A stretch of 64,000 nucleotides of DNA from Mesorhizobium sp. WSM4311 (GCF_002295115.1 NZ_NSFV01000004.1:496001-560000); one strand, 5' to 3'. Positions 46,996-57,190 are shown, numbered from the stretch's first letter. Numbers and translations: made by a program. The notes: generated by a model from the letters alone, not told the origin.

Positions 46996-47014
46996 GTAGA
47001 GCGCCCCTGATTTC

Positions 47015-47070
47015 CGTCATCCTAGCTAGAGCGGAGCGACGCGAAGCGCGGCGCAGATCTTAGGATGACG
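47015..47070. repeat. CGTCATCCTA inverted repeat
   Basis: CGTCATCCTA (47015-47024) and TAGGATGACG (47061-47070) enclose a GCGAAGCG-rich centre. A different family from the AGCATGTCC, TGCATGTCG and CCCTCCCC repeats. Only this copy was seen in the window. Confidence 0.7.
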
Positions 47071-47146
47071 AATCGGAGGTGGCCCCGCCAGTCTCCCGCA
47101 CCTATACCAGCGGCGGCGGCCTTCTTCGCACTGCCAACATCCGCGC

Positions 47147-47905
47147 CTATTCAAACATGATCGCCTGCAGCGCGCCGCCATTGCGCTTCAGCCAGTCCTT
47201 GCAGCGGTCGGTGTCGGGGCAGAGTTTTTCGCACAGCTTCCAGAATTTCGGGCCGTGGTTCATCTCCTTGAGATGCGCGACCTCGTGCGCGACGAGGTAA
47301 TTTATAACAGGCTGCGGCGCCATCATGATGCGCCAGGAGAAGGAGAGATTGCCCTCCGAGGTGCACGAGCCCCAGCGGCTGGACGTGTCCTTGTAGCGGA
47401 TCGCCTTGGCCCGCTTGCCGAGCGCCTCGGTGTGTTTGATCACCAGCTTCTCGATCTCCTTCTTGGCCTCACGCTTCAAGAAGTCGGCGATGCGGCGCGG
47501 CAGATGCACACGGTCACCATGAACGATCAGCAGCGGGCCGCGCTCGTCACGCGATACCGTCACGGTGCCGCGCTTCGACGGTTCATGGACGATACGGTGC
47601 GGCACGCCGCGGATCGGGATCTTGATGCCCGGCCGCACTTGCGGGCGCGTCGGCACCTTGGCCAGCCGCTGCTCCAGCCAGTCCTGATGGCGGTCCAGGA
47701 ACCTGTCCACCTCGCCGCGGCGCAGGCCGGGCGGCACGGTGATGCGCAGGCCCTGGCCGCCGGAATCGATGCGCAGCGTCAGGCGCCGTGCGCGGGCGCT
47801 CTCGACGATCTTGAGCGGCAGCGTGCGACCGGCGACGCAATGTTCGCGCTCCACGACTGGCGTGGCCTTGGGCTTCGTCAGATTGCGGAAGAATCCGATG
47901 GTCAT
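47147..47905 (-). CDS. YgjP-type (M48-like, DUF45) zinc metallopeptidase
   Basis: 252 residues. The zinc site is VAHEVAHLKEMNHGPKFW (HExxH plus a downstream His), preceded by SSRWGSCTSEGNLSFSWR, the hallmark of the YgjP/DUF45 group. Cytoplasmic: no signal peptide or membrane helix. Physiological substrate unknown. Confidence 0.88.
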   Translation of the reverse strand: MTIGFFRNLTKPKATPVVEREHCVAGRTLPLKIVESARARRLTLRIDSGGQGLRITVPPGLRRGEVDRFLDRHQDWLEQRLAKVPTRPQVRPGIKIPIRGVPHRIVHEPSKRGTVTVSRDERGPLLIVHGDRVHLPRRIADFLKREAKKEIEKLVIKHTEALGKRAKAIRYKDTSSRWGSCTSEGNLSFSWRIMMAPQPVINYLVAHEVAHLKEMNHGPKFWKLCEKLCPDTDRCKDWLKRNGGALQAIMFE

Positions 47906-47942
47906 GGCGGGACGATACGCGATTCGAGAAAAACGACTAGAA

Positions 47943-47981
47943 CAAAAAAGAAACGGCGCCGCTCGCGCGACGCCGTTTTTT
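47943..47981 (-). terminator. bidirectional rho-independent terminator
   Basis: AAACGGCG and CGCCGTTT pair across twelve bases, with a T-run on both strands (TTTTTT plus strand, TTCTTTTTT minus strand). On the minus strand it follows the DUF2852 gene. Confidence 0.75.
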
Positions 47982-48053
47982 CACGATCGGGCCTGCCCTA
48001 CAGCGCCGCGCGTTCTCCGGGACGCACAGAGGACGCTGTAGCACTTCAAGTCG

Positions 48054-48101
48054 GCGCATGACCTTTTCCGAAAACCGGTTCCGGTTTTCGGGGCCATGCG
48101 C
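48054..48101. repeat. short palindrome, GCGCATGACC variant
   Basis: GCGCATG and CATGCGC ends with inner CCGAAAACCGG and CCGGTTTTCGG arms. Same general plan as the trpF-trpB pair but with changed ends. It almost touches the 3' end of the DUF2852 gene. Confidence 0.75.
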
Positions 48102-48107
48102 TCGGCC

Positions 48108-48590
48108 TCAGTCGTCAAGCAGGTTCGAGCCCTTGCCACGCTTGGTGGGGGTCGTGCCGGTGCTCGGATCGGTCTTCGCCGGAGCGGTCGACTTGTTACG
48201 CTTCGCCATGAAGCGGTCGAACTCGTCCTGATCCTTGGCGCGACGCAGTTCGCGGGCATAGTCGTCGAACTCGGTCAGCATGTCGTCGAGCTTGCGGCGT
48301 TCCTCGGCGAGCCGCTCAAGCTCCTTTTCGCGCCAGTCGTCGAAAGCGACGTTGCCGGTGCGGGCGGAGCCATTGCCCCAGCGCGCGGCCTTGTCGGAAC
48401 CGCGGCGGCAGCCGGCGAAGATGCCGTCGGTCGCACGGTTGACGTCACGCTTGAAGCCGTCGAGCCGGTCACCCCAGATGATGTAGGCGAGCATGGCGAA
48501 GCCGAGCGGCCAGAACACCATGAAGCCGATCACCATCAACGCGATGGTTGCCGGCGTCCAGGCCGGGCGGATCAATGCAGATGTGTTCAT
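48108..48590 (-). CDS. DUF2852 family membrane protein
   Basis: 160 residues. One or two transmembrane segments at about 15-40 (IALMVIGFMVFWPLGFAMLAY) are followed by GDRLDGFKRDVNR, a Gly/Arg-rich patch and a charged coiled coil at about 85-130 (DWREKELERLAEERRKLDDM). A low-complexity Thr/Lys tail ends the protein. The family name is from memory; function unknown. Confidence 0.75.
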   Translation of the reverse strand: MNTSALIRPAWTPATIALMVIGFMVFWPLGFAMLAYIIWGDRLDGFKRDVNRATDGIFAGCRRGSDKAARWGNGSARTGNVAFDDWREKELERLAEERRKLDDMLTEFDDYARELRRAKDQDEFDRFMAKRNKSTAPAKTDPSTGTTPTKRGKGSNLLDD

Positions 48591-48707
48591 TTTCTCCCAT
48601 TCCTTCGGTTGGAGACAGCCAAGACCGGCTGCGTGGAATCGAAATGGGAAGGCAAAAACGGCGATTCAAGAGAATATCCGCCAAAACCGGACAAGGGCCT
48701 GAAATGA

Positions 48708-49850
48708 TTATCGCTTTTTGAGACTGTCGAGGAAAAGCACGACCAGCCCGGTGATGAGGCCCCAAAATGCAGCGCCGACGCCGAACAGCGTCAACCCCGA
48801 AGCGGTGACGACGAAGGTGACGGTGGCGGCCATGCGATCGCCCTCGTGCTTCAGTGCGATCGCCAGCGCATTGGCGAGCGAGGCCATCAGCGCCAGACCC
48901 GCCACCAGCACGATCAGGCTTTGCGGCAGGACGGCGAATATCGCCACCAGCGAGGCGCCGAAAATCGCGAAGATGAGATAGGCGAGCGCATAAAAGGGGC
49001 CGGTCTTCCAGCGCTCGGCGGGGTCGGGATGGACGTCTGGCCCGGTGCAGATCGCCGCCGAAATCGCCGCCAAATTGGTCGTCGAGCCACCGAATGACGC
49101 CGACAACAGGGAAAACAGTCCGGTGACGCCGATCAGCGGCCCGGGTTCGGGATGGTAGCCGGCGGCGCGCAGCACGGCCAGCCCGGAGAGGTTCTGAGAG
49201 GCCATGGTGACGAGATAAAGCGGCAGCGCCAGGCCGATCATCGCCTTGGCGGTGAAATCAGGCGCGATCAGCGTCAGCGTCGACAGTTCCGGTGTCGGCA
49301 GGCCGCCGACACGGCCGGTGAGAAATGCGGCGAGACCGCCGCCGACCAGCACCGATAGCACCGACAGCGCCGGGTGGAACACGCGGATCAAGAAGAAGGC
49401 CGCGATCAGCGGCAGGATCAGCCAGGGGTCGACGGGAACGGTCTTGACCGCATTGAGGGCGAAGGTGACGACGATGCCGCCCAGCATGCCGGAAGCGACC
49501 GAGGGCGGTATCCTGGAGATCAATTGCGTCAGGGGCCGGAACAGGCCGGTCGCGATCAGCAGGATGGCGGTGGCGATGAAGGCGGCGACGGCCTCGCCGA
49601 TTGAAAAGCCGGTCGACGCCGCCATCAGCGCCAGGCCTGGTGTCGACCAGGCGGTGATGACAGGCATTTTCGTGCGCCACGACAGCCACAGGCTCTCGAT
49701 CGCCATGGCCAGGCAAATGGCCGTCACCCAGCTTGCCGTCTGAATTTGCGACGCGCCGACCGCGTGGGCGGCGGCGATGACGATGGCCAGCGTGCCGCCG
49801 AAGCCGACGATTGCCGCGACGAAGGCCGAGATCGGAATGGAAAGGCGCAT
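48708..49850 (-). CDS. benE: BenE family benzoate/H+ symporter-like transporter
   Basis: 380 residues with about 11-12 hydrophobic segments. The BenE pattern is seen in ASWVTAICLAMAIESLWLS, KMPVITAWSTPGLALM and FGGSTTNLAAISAAICTGPD. ATG 49850 (MRLSIPISAFVAAIVG) is chosen because it is two bases from the hydrolase stop; the longer open frame is a shadow of that gene. Substrate may be benzoate or another aromatic acid; no benzoate catabolic genes are nearby. Confidence 0.85.
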   Translation of the reverse strand: MRLSIPISAFVAAIVGFGGTLAIVIAAAHAVGASQIQTASWVTAICLAMAIESLWLSWRTKMPVITAWSTPGLALMAASTGFSIGEAVAAFIATAILLIATGLFRPLTQLISRIPPSVASGMLGGIVVTFALNAVKTVPVDPWLILPLIAAFFLIRVFHPALSVLSVLVGGGLAAFLTGRVGGLPTPELSTLTLIAPDFTAKAMIGLALPLYLVTMASQNLSGLAVLRAAGYHPEPGPLIGVTGLFSLLSASFGGSTTNLAAISAAICTGPDVHPDPAERWKTGPFYALAYLIFAIFGASLVAIFAVLPQSLIVLVAGLALMASLANALAIALKHEGDRMAATVTFVVTASGLTLFGVGAAFWGLITGLVVLFLDSLKKR

Positions 49851-49852
49851 CG

Positions 49853-50638
49853 TCACTTGCCCCGCCCGGCCATGTCGCCGACCGCCCGCACCAGCATGTC
49901 GAGATCCTGCGGCCGCGACAGGCGGTGATCGCCGTCCGGAATGAGCGACAGCGTGACATCGTCGGCCGGCAGCAGGCTGACCAGTTTCAGCGCGTGGCTC
50001 GACGGTACGTCCGGATCGGCCAGTCCCTGCAGAATGTGGACCGGGCAATGCGTGTCGATCGGACCGGTCATTACCCGGTTGGCGCGCCCGTCCTCGATCA
50101 AAGCGCGTGTATAGATGTAGGGCTCGGCTGAATAATCGGAGGGCTCGGCGAAGAAACCCTTCTCGGCGAGGTCACGCTTTTGCGCCTCGGTCAGCGCCGG
50201 TTCGACCAGATCAGAAGTAAAATCCGGCGCCGGCGCCAGCAGCACCAGGCCGACGACGCTTGCGTCGCCCGCCTTGCGCAATTCCTGCACCATGCGCAGC
50301 GCGATCCAGGCGCCCATCGACGAGCCGACCAGGATCTGATTGCCCTTGGCAAACTTCCGGAACACAACAAGGCTTTGCGAAAGCCATGTCGAAATCGTAC
50401 CGTCGGCAAAGGCGCCGCCGGATTCGCCGTGGCCGGAATAGTCATGGCGCAGGAAGGCGCGGCCCTCTTTCGCCGCCCAGTCAGACAGCGTCTGCGCTTT
50501 CGTGCCCAGCATGTCCGACTTGTAGCCGCCGAGCCAGACGATGCCGGGCACGGCGCCTGTCGTATGGCGCACCGCTATGCGCGATCCATCGACGTTGAGA
50601 AAGGTCGGGGGGAGAAAGGTTGGGGGCGTGACGGTCAT
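49853..50638 (-). CDS. alpha/beta hydrolase
   Basis: 261 residues. The nucleophile elbow is ILVGSSMGAWIALR; the acid is probably Asp in GLADPDVPSSHALK and the His in PDGDHRLSRPQDL. HDYSGHGESGG provides the oxyanion region. Likely an esterase or small-molecule hydrolase; co-directional and tightly spaced with benE, so possibly an aromatic ester hydrolase (inference). The ATG at 50638 has GAGGAAAAAG upstream. Confidence 0.83.
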   Translation of the reverse strand: MTVTPPTFLPPTFLNVDGSRIAVRHTTGAVPGIVWLGGYKSDMLGTKAQTLSDWAAKEGRAFLRHDYSGHGESGGAFADGTISTWLSQSLVVFRKFAKGNQILVGSSMGAWIALRMVQELRKAGDASVVGLVLLAPAPDFTSDLVEPALTEAQKRDLAEKGFFAEPSDYSAEPYIYTRALIEDGRANRVMTGPIDTHCPVHILQGLADPDVPSSHALKLVSLLPADDVTLSLIPDGDHRLSRPQDLDMLVRAVGDMAGRGK

Positions 50639-50858
50639 GGCTTTTTCCTCAGGCCCCTCTTCTGGCTCGGGCTCTTGTGGCACAGCCAATGGCGTGGCGA
50701 AAAGTGCTCGCGCTGCTTCTTTGTTTGGTGCAGGCGGTGATCAGGGTGATTTTCTGTCAACGCTGTGCTATTGACTCCGCCCGCGCGCTCACCACATTGG
50801 CGCGTCCACGCATCAAGACTGACAAATCCTGAACGAAACGGCCAAGGAGACCACGACC

Positions 50859-51395
50859 ATTCGCAGACCTTTCAAAGCAGCGGCGCCAACCAAGGATGGG
50901 CCGCGCTCCAACCGTGACATCCGGGTTCCCCGGGTCCAGCTTATCGACGCCGAAGGCCAGAACCGCGGCGATGTTTCCATCAACGACGCATTGCTGCTCG
51001 CCGAAGAGGCCGGGCTCGATCTCGTTGAGATATCGCCCAATGCGGTGCCGCCCGTCGTAAAGATCCTCGATCTCGGCAAGTTGAAGTACGCCAACCAGAA
51101 GAAGGCGGCCGAGGCGCGCAAGAATCAGAAGGTCATCGAGATCAAGGAGATCAAGATGCGCCCGAACATCGACAGCCATGACTACGAGACCAAGATGAAG
51201 GCGGTGCGCCGCTTCTTCGAGGAAGGCGACAAGGTCAAGCTGACGCTGCGTTTCCGCGGCCGCGAGATGGCGCATATGGAACTCGGCATGCAGCTTCTGA
51301 ACAAGGTGCGCGAGGAAGTGGCGACCATCGCCAAGGTCGAGGCGGAGCCGAAGCTCGAAGGCCGCCAGATGATGATGGTGCTGGCGCCGCGCTAA
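50859..51395 (+). CDS. infC: translation initiation factor IF-3 (AUU start)
   Basis: 178 residues. The N-terminal domain runs from [20 protein letters not shown], the linker is [11 protein letters not shown], and the C-terminal domain ends [19 protein letters not shown]. No ATG, GTG or TTG in frame gives the full N-terminal domain: the first ATG-type start is at 50991, far inside. ATT at 50859 has AAGGAG nine bases upstream and gives [15 protein letters not shown], the usual rhizobial N-terminus. AUU starts let IF-3 repress its own translation. Confidence 0.93.
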   Translation: MRRPFKAAAPTKDGPRSNRDIRVPRVQLIDAEGQNRGDVSINDALLLAEEAGLDLVEISPNAVPPVVKILDLGKLKYANQKKAAEARKNQKVIEIKEIKMRPNIDSHDYETKMKAVRRFFEEGDKVKLTLRFRGREMAHMELGMQLLNKVREEVATIAKVEAEPKLEGRQMMMVLAPR

Positions 51396-51482
51396 GGTGT
51401 GCTGAATATCAACACCTGAGATCACGATAAAGTCAGGCGCGACCAGCGCTCCAAATCCGCCTGAATTGTCTTGCAGAGCCTC

Positions 51483-51541
51483 CCGGCGATCGGCGGGACG
51501 CCTGTTTCTCGGCTAAAGCTGCGATCGCCGGCTTTGTTTTT
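51483..51541 (+). terminator. probable rho-independent terminator downstream of infC
   Basis: CCGGCGATCG (51483-51492) and CGATCGCCGG (51522-51531) are perfect complements and are followed by CTTTGTTTTT. The loop is long (29 bases), so confidence is moderate. It implies that infC and rpmI-rplT are not strictly one transcript. Confidence 0.65.
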
Positions 51542-51542
51542 A

Positions 51543-51588
51543 TGCATGTCGTCCTCCCAAAACCGAACCCACTTTTGGGCGACATGCA
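51543..51588. repeat. short palindrome, TGCATGTCG family, copy 2
   Basis: TGCATGTCG and CGACATGCA ends with inner CCCAAAA and TTTTGGG arms, matching the copy at 42697. It lies directly after the infC terminator and before the methyltransferase gene. Confidence 0.8.
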
Positions 51589-51614
51589 ATAGCTCCTCGA
51601 CGATCGGATATCCC

Positions 51615-52241
51615 TTGGACAACGAACTCAAATACGGGCTGGGCAATTACCAGCAGATGCGTCGGCTGGTGCTTGCCGTGCTCGTGGCGGTGCTGTTTCT
51701 GGCGCTGCTGTTCGGTCAATCGACCTTCCCACCCGACACGCCTGTGCATGAAACAGTCGAGATGTTCGGCGTGCTGCTGATTTTCCTCGGCATCGTCGGC
51801 CGCCTTTGGGCCACGCTCTATATTGGCGGGCGCAAGTCCTCCGAGGTGGTGACGGGCGGGCCGTACTCGATCACCCGCAACCCGCTTTATGTGTTCTCGA
51901 CCGTGGCCGCGGCCGGCGTCGGCGCGCAGATTGGTTCGTTCTCGGGCATTATCCTGTTCGCACTGCTATGCGCGGGGGCTTTCCACATCGTCATCCTGCG
52001 CGAAGAGAAATTCCTCAAGGAGGCACTTGGGGCGCCCTATCAGGCCTATCTGGAGAAGGTGCCGCGCTTCTTTCCGAAACTTTCCCTCTATCAGGAGGGC
52101 GACACCGGCAGCTTCAAGCCGCGCCTGCTGCTGACCACGCTGCTCGACGGCCTGGTGTTCCTGATCGCGCTGCCGGCCTTCGAACTGATCGACGGCGCGC
52201 AGCAGTCGGGCGTGCTGCCTGTGTGGTTTACGCTGCCTTGA
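51615..52241 (+). CDS. isoprenylcysteine carboxyl methyltransferase (ICMT/PEMT-like) family membrane protein
   Basis: About 208 residues with four or more membrane helices. The family signature is GGPYSITRNPLYVFST and, near the C-terminal side, REEKFLKEALGAPYQAYLEKVPRFFP, which bind S-adenosylmethionine. Bacterial members methylate lipids or small molecules; the substrate here is unknown. The start is uncertain: TTG 51615 gives DNELKYGLGNYQQMRRLV; ATG 51657 would begin at MRRLV. Neither has a strong SD. Confidence 0.83.
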   Translation: MDNELKYGLGNYQQMRRLVLAVLVAVLFLALLFGQSTFPPDTPVHETVEMFGVLLIFLGIVGRLWATLYIGGRKSSEVVTGGPYSITRNPLYVFSTVAAAGVGAQIGSFSGIILFALLCAGAFHIVILREEKFLKEALGAPYQAYLEKVPRFFPKLSLYQEGDTGSFKPRLLLTTLLDGLVFLIALPAFELIDGAQQSGVLPVWFTLP

Positions 52242-52422
52242 TCGGGACAGAGCGCCGCACGGCTTCAGGTGTTGCGTACAGGCCGGCTTTGACGTATAGG
52301 ACCGCCGTTCAAGAAAACCGCCCGGCAGGGCATGCCGTGGCGGTTTCATTTGCTTTTCGGGCTTTGGTCGGCCCGGAGCGAACAAGAAGCGCGATAGTGC
52401 GCCAACAAGACGGAGTAGCAAA

Positions 52423-52626
52423 ATGCCCAAGATGAAGACCAAGTCGGCCGCCAAGAAGCGGTTCAAGATCACAGGTACGGGTAAAGTCCTGTCGGCTGCG
52501 GCCGGCAAGCGTCACGGCATGATCAAGCGTTCCAACAAGTTCATTCGAAATGCCCGCGGCACGATGGTTCTGGCTGAACCGGATGGCAAGAAGGTCATCA
52601 AGAATTTTCTGCCGAACGGCCTCTGA
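52423..52626 (+). CDS. rpmI: 50S ribosomal protein L35
   Basis: 67 residues, highly basic: [20 protein letters not shown] and [15 protein letters not shown] are typical. Starts an rpmI-rplT pair, but a palindrome separates the two genes. The usual infC-rpmI-rplT order is interrupted by the ICMT-like gene. Confidence 0.97.
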   Translation: MPKMKTKSAAKKRFKITGTGKVLSAAAGKRHGMIKRSNKFIRNARGTMVLAEPDGKKVIKNFLPNGL

Positions 52627-52656
52627 GCATTCGGTCTGGACACGCATTAGTTTTAC

Positions 52657-52700
52657 GCAATTCCGAACGGAAAACCGCAAGACACTTTTCCAGGAATTGC
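52657..52700. repeat. short palindrome, GCAATTCC family, copy 1
   Basis: GCAATTCC and GGAATTGC ends with inner GGAAAACCGC and ACTTTTCC arms. It lies between rpmI and rplT. A copy in the opposite orientation sits after pheT at 57191. Confidence 0.85.
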
Positions 52701-52718
52701 TTTTAAGGAGATCATGAC

Positions 52719-53120
52719 ATGGCACGCGTAAAAAGAGGCGTCACCTCGCACGCCAAGCACAAGAAGGTCCTGAAAGCCGCCAAGGGCTTCTACGGCCGTC
52801 GCAAGAACACCATCCGCATCGCCAAGCAGGCGGTGGAAAAGTCGCTGCAGTACGCCTACCGCGACCGCAAGAACCGCAAGCGCTCGTTCCGCGCGCTGTG
52901 GATCCAGCGCATCAACGCCGCGACCCACGAGCATGGCCTGACCTATGGCCGCTTCATCGACGGCCTCAACAAGGCCGGCATCGAGATCGATCGCAAGATC
53001 CTGTCCGACATGGCCATCCATGAGCCGCAGGCTTTCGCCGCGCTCGTGGCCAAGGCCAAGGTCGCGCTCGAATATCTGAAGAACACCACGCCGAACGCTT
53101 TTGAAAGCGCTGTCGCCTAA
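52719..53120 (+). CDS. rplT: 50S ribosomal protein L20
   Basis: 133 residues; [20 protein letters not shown] and [18 protein letters not shown] are invariant L20 features. Binds 23S rRNA early in assembly and often represses its own operon. AAGGAG precedes ATG 52719 directly after the palindrome. Followed by a clear terminator. Confidence 0.97.
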   Translation: MARVKRGVTSHAKHKKVLKAAKGFYGRRKNTIRIAKQAVEKSLQYAYRDRKNRKRSFRALWIQRINAATHEHGLTYGRFIDGLNKAGIEIDRKILSDMAIHEPQAFAALVAKAKVALEYLKNTTPNAFESAVA

Positions 53121-53157
53121 GACCAGCGCTTCCCAAGCATTCGCAATTCTGATTATG

Positions 53158-53197
53158 GGGAACCCGCGCTGGCACGGCTGGCGCGGGTTCTTTTTTG
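53158..53197 (+). terminator. rho-independent terminator of rplT
   Basis: GAACCCGCGC and GCGCGGGTTC pair across a short loop and are followed by TTTTTT, about 40 bases after the rplT stop. Confidence 0.9.
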
Positions 53198-53267
53198 ACC
53201 CTGATGTAACCAAAATGGTGACGACGAACCAAAATGGTGTCGGTCACCCTATCGAGAGAGCTTCACT

Positions 53268-54365
53268 GTGAACGCCACCGCTGGAAATCTTGAAGCCCTG
53301 GAAGATTCACTGCTGGCCGATATCGCATCTGCCGCCGATGAGCCGGCCATCGAGGCCGTGCGCATCGCCGCCTTCGGCAAGAAGGGCACCGTGTCCGAGA
53401 TGCTGAAAACGCTTGGCGCCATGACCGCCGAGGAGCGCCAGCTCAAGGGGCCCGTCATCAACGGCCTCAAGAACCGCGTCACCGAGGCGCTGACGGCCCG
53501 CAAGGCCGAACTCAGGGATGTGGCGATCGCAGCACGTCTCGCCGCCGAGAAGGTCGACGTGACGCTGCCGGTGCGGCAGTCGCCGGCCGAGCGCGGCCGC
53601 ATCCATCCGATCAGCCAGGTCATCGACGAGATCGCCGCAATCTTCGGCGATCTCGGCTTCGCCATCGCCGAAGGTCCCGATGTCGAGACCGACTACTACA
53701 ATTTCACCGCGCTGAATTTCCCGGAAGGACATCCGGCGCGCGAGATGCACGACACCTTCTTCTTCCAGCCGGACGGGAAGGGTGAGCGCAAGCTGTTGCG
53801 CACGCACACCTCGCCCGTGCAGATCCGTACCATGGAGAAGCAGAAGCCGCCGATCCGCATCGTCATTCCGGGCAAGACCTACCGCCAGGATTCCGACGCC
53901 ACGCACTCGCCGATGTTCCATCAGGTCGAGGGTCTGGTGATCGACAGATCAGCCAACGTCGCCAATATGAAGTGGGTGCTGGAGGAATTCTGCAAGGCGT
54001 TCTTCGAGGTGCCGTCGGTCAAGATGCGCTTCCGGCCGTCCTTCTTCCCGTTCACCGAGCCAAGCCTCGAGGTCGACATCCAATGCGACCGCTCACGGCC
54101 CGGCGAAGTGCGCTTCGGCGAAGGCTCCGACTGGATGGAGATCCTCGGCTGCGGCATGGTGCACCCCAATGTGCTGCGCGCCGGCGGGCTCGATCCCGAC
54201 GAGTATCAGGGCTTTGCCTGGGGCATGGGCATCGACCGCATCGCCATGCTCAAATACGGCATGCCGGACCTGCGCGCCTTCTTCGACGCGGATGTGCGCT
54301 GGCTGTCGCATTACGGGTTCCGGCCCCTCGACATGCCGACGCTGTTCGGCGGCTTGAGCGCATGA
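53268..54365 (+). CDS. pheS: phenylalanine-tRNA ligase alpha subunit
   Basis: 365 residues. Coiled-coil N-terminus then the class II catalytic core: motif 2 [14 protein letters not shown] and [19 protein letters not shown], motif 3 [20 protein letters not shown] start at 53268 with GAGAGAG upstream. Its stop overlaps the start of a GFA-family gene (ATGA), not pheT. Confidence 0.96.
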   Translation: MNATAGNLEALEDSLLADIASAADEPAIEAVRIAAFGKKGTVSEMLKTLGAMTAEERQLKGPVINGLKNRVTEALTARKAELRDVAIAARLAAEKVDVTLPVRQSPAERGRIHPISQVIDEIAAIFGDLGFAIAEGPDVETDYYNFTALNFPEGHPAREMHDTFFFQPDGKGERKLLRTHTSPVQIRTMEKQKPPIRIVIPGKTYRQDSDATHSPMFHQVEGLVIDRSANVANMKWVLEEFCKAFFEVPSVKMRFRPSFFPFTEPSLEVDIQCDRSRPGEVRFGEGSDWMEILGCGMVHPNVLRAGGLDPDEYQGFAWGMGIDRIAMLKYGMPDLRAFFDADVRWLSHYGFRPLDMPTLFGGLSA

Positions 54366-54784
54366 CAGCGCTCCCCATCGGCGGCTGCCGCTGCGGCGCC
54401 GTGCGGTTCGAGGCCTCGGCCGAGCCGCATCACGTCGGCTATTGCCATTGCGGCGATTGCCGGCGGGCCAGCGGCGCGCCGGTCTCGGCCTTTGTCGGCT
54501 TCCCGGCCGATAAAGTGGCGTTCACCGGCAAGGCGCTGATGATGTACGAGAACGGCCCGGTGACGCGCTCGTTTTGCGGCGTCTGCGGCTCGCCCATCGC
54601 CTATCTCGACGAGCGGCTGGCAGACGACATCTACTTCATGCTCGGCGCCATGGACGCGCCGGCCGATTTCAAGCCGACGCTGCATGCCTATGTCAGCGAG
54701 CAGCTTCCCTTCCTGCATATGTCCGACGATCTGCCGAGACATCTGAAATCAAGCGTCAAAAGACCAGACGGAACAGCCCCATGA
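54362..54784 (+). CDS. GFA (glutathione-dependent formaldehyde-activating enzyme-like) family protein
   Basis: 140 residues; zinc-binding Cys in [25 protein letters not shown] and [12 protein letters not shown]. The family binds zinc and is often linked to formaldehyde or redox chemistry, but many members have unknown function. It is wedged between pheS and pheT with ATGA overlaps on both sides, so it is translated with both synthetase subunits. Confidence 0.9.
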   Translation: MTALPIGGCRCGAVRFEASAEPHHVGYCHCGDCRRASGAPVSAFVGFPADKVAFTGKALMMYENGPVTRSFCGVCGSPIAYLDERLADDIYFMLGAMDAPADFKPTLHAYVSEQLPFLHMSDDLPRHLKSSVKRPDGTAP

Positions 54785-57189
54785 AATTCACCCTCTCCTG
54801 GCTCAAGGATCATCTCGAGACCGACGCCACGCTCAACGTGATCGTTGAGCGGCTGACGTCGATCGGCCTCGAAGTCGAGCATGTCGACGACAAGTCGGGC
54901 CTGAAACCCTTCGTCATCGCCAAGGTGCTGACGGCGGTGCAGCACCCCGATGCCGACCGCCTGCGGGTGCTGACCGTCGATACCGGCGACGGCAAGCCCC
55001 CCGTCCAGGTCGTCTGCGGCGCGCCGAATGCCCGCGCCGGCCTGATCGGTGCTTTCGCCGCGCCCGGCACCTATGTGCCCGGCATCGACGTGACGCTGAC
55101 GGTCGGCAAGATCCGCGGCGTCGAGAGCCATGGCATGATGTGTTCCGAGCGCGAGCTGGAACTGTCCGATGAGCACAACGGCATCATCGACCTGCCCGAG
55201 AACGCGCCGGTCGGCGCCAGCTTCGCGTCCTACGCCCATCTCGACGATCCGGTCATCGAGATCAACCTGACGCCGAACCGGCCGGATGCCACCAGCGTTT
55301 ACGGCATTGCCAGGGATCTGGCGGCAAGCGGGCTCGGCACGCTGAAAAGCGCTGCGGTCGAAAAGATTGCCGGCAAGGGCCAGACGCCGGTCAAAGTGGT
55401 GATCGAGGCGCCGGAGCTTTGCCCGGGCTTCGCCTTGCGGCTGGTGCGCGGCGTCAAGAACGGCCCCTCGCCGAAATGGCTGCAGCAAAGGCTGATCGCC
55501 ATTGGTCTCAGGCCGATCAGCGCGCTGGTCGACATGACCAACTACGTCACCTTCGATCGCGGCCGGCCGCTGCATGTGTTCGACGCCAGGAAGGTCGCCG
55601 GCAATCTCGTCGTGCGCCGCGCCAGGGACGGCGAGAAGGTGATGGCGCTGGACGGTCGCGAATACACGCTGACGCCCGACATGTGCGCCATCGCGGATGA
55701 CAATGGCGTCGAATCCATCGCCGGCGTGATGGGCGGCGAGCATTCCGGCTGCGACGAGAACACGACGGACGTGCTGATCGAATCGGCGCTTTGGGATCCG
55801 ATCACCACCGCCCGCACCGGCCGCACGCTCGGCCTCATCACCGATGCGCGCTACCGTTTCGAGCGCGGCGTCGACCCTGAATTCATGGTCCCCGGCATCG
55901 AGCTGGCGACGAGGCTGGTGCTCGATCTCTGCGGCGGTGAGCCGGCCGAGACCGAAGTCGTCGGTTATGCCGGCCACAAGCCCAAGATCGTCTCCTTCCC
56001 GCTGTCGGAAGTGACGCGGCTGACCGGCATCGAGGTGCCTGAGGCGGAAAGCCTCGACATCCTGTCGCGCCTCGGCTTCAAGCCGCAGGGTTCGGGCGAT
56101 GTCGTCGATGTGGCGGTGCCGTCCTGGCGTCCCGATGTCGACGGCAAGGCCGACCTGGTCGAGGAGGTGATGCGCATCCACGGCGTCGACAACATCGCGC
56201 CGCAGCCGCTCGGCGCGCATGACGCGGTCAATTCGAAGATCCTGACCACGCTGCAGGTCCGCACCCGCACCGCCAAGCGCGCGCTTGCCGTGCGCGGCAT
56301 GATGGAGGCCGTCACCTGGTCGTTCATCCCGGCTAAGCATGCCGAGCTGTTCGGCGGCGGCCAGAAGGCGCTGAAGCTTGCCAACCCGATCGCCGCCGAC
56401 ATGTCCGACATGCGGCCGTCGCTGCTGCCGGGGCTGATCGCCGCCGCGCAGCGCAATGCCGACAAGGGCATTGGCGATGTCGCGCTGTTCGAGGTGTCGG
56501 GCACCTATGAGGGCGACGGCGCCGACCAGCAGCGGCGCGTCGCCGCCGGCGTGCGCCGCGGCACCGCCAAGCTCGACGGCTCGGGCCGCAGCTGGGCCGG
56601 CAATTCCGGCCCCGTCGGCGTGTTCGACGCCAAGGCCGATGCGATCGCGGCGCTCGAAGCCTGCGGCGCGCCGGTCGAGCGGCTGCAGATCGAGGCGGGC
56701 GGTCCAGCCTGGTACCATCCCGGCCGGTCCGGCACGATCAAGCTCGGGCCGAAGACCGTGCTCGGCACGTTCGGCGAATTCCATCCCAAGACGATGGAAG
56801 GGCTCGACGTTTCCGGCCCGCTCTGCGGCTTCGAAGTGTTCGTCGACGCCGTGCCGGAGCCGAAAGCCAAGCCGACGAAGACCAAGCCGAAGCTGGAACT
56901 CTCCGCCTTCCAGGCGGTGAAGCGCGACTTCGCCTTCGTCGTCGACAAAGCGATCGAGGCCGGCGCGCTGGTGCGCGCAGCACTTGCCGCCGACAAGAAG
57001 CTGATCACAGCCGTCACGGTCTTCGACATTTTCGAAGGAGCGTCGCTCGGCGCCGACAAAAAATCGATCGCCATCGAAGTGTCGATCCAGCCGGTCGAGA
57101 AGACGCTGACCGACGAGGATTTCGAGGCGCTGGCCAAGCGCATCGTCGAGAATGTCGGCAAGCAGACGGGTGGCGTGCTGCGCGGCTGA
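54781..57189 (+). CDS. pheT: phenylalanine-tRNA ligase beta subunit
   Basis: 802 residues. Domain order: N-terminal B1 with OB-fold/tRNA-binding part ([20 protein letters not shown]), B3/B4 editing region ([20 protein letters not shown]), B5 DNA-binding-like part, synthetase-like core and a C-terminal anticodon-binding domain ([19 protein letters not shown]). Proofreads mischarged Tyr-tRNA. Starts inside the stop of the GFA gene; the stop is followed by a palindrome. Confidence 0.96.
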   Translation: MKFTLSWLKDHLETDATLNVIVERLTSIGLEVEHVDDKSGLKPFVIAKVLTAVQHPDADRLRVLTVDTGDGKPPVQVVCGAPNARAGLIGAFAAPGTYVPGIDVTLTVGKIRGVESHGMMCSERELELSDEHNGIIDLPENAPVGASFASYAHLDDPVIEINLTPNRPDATSVYGIARDLAASGLGTLKSAAVEKIAGKGQTPVKVVIEAPELCPGFALRLVRGVKNGPSPKWLQQRLIAIGLRPISALVDMTNYVTFDRGRPLHVFDARKVAGNLVVRRARDGEKVMALDGREYTLTPDMCAIADDNGVESIAGVMGGEHSGCDENTTDVLIESALWDPITTARTGRTLGLITDARYRFERGVDPEFMVPGIELATRLVLDLCGGEPAETEVVGYAGHKPKIVSFPLSEVTRLTGIEVPEAESLDILSRLGFKPQGSGDVVDVAVPSWRPDVDGKADLVEEVMRIHGVDNIAPQPLGAHDAVNSKILTTLQVRTRTAKRALAVRGMMEAVTWSFIPAKHAELFGGGQKALKLANPIAADMSDMRPSLLPGLIAAAQRNADKGIGDVALFEVSGTYEGDGADQQRRVAAGVRRGTAKLDGSGRSWAGNSGPVGVFDAKADAIAALEACGAPVERLQIEAGGPAWYHPGRSGTIKLGPKTVLGTFGEFHPKTMEGLDVSGPLCGFEVFVDAVPEPKAKPTKTKPKLELSAFQAVKRDFAFVVDKAIEAGALVRAALAADKKLITAVTVFDIFEGASLGADKKSIAIEVSIQPVEKTLTDEDFEALAKRIVENVGKQTGGVLRG

Positions 57190-57190
57190 A

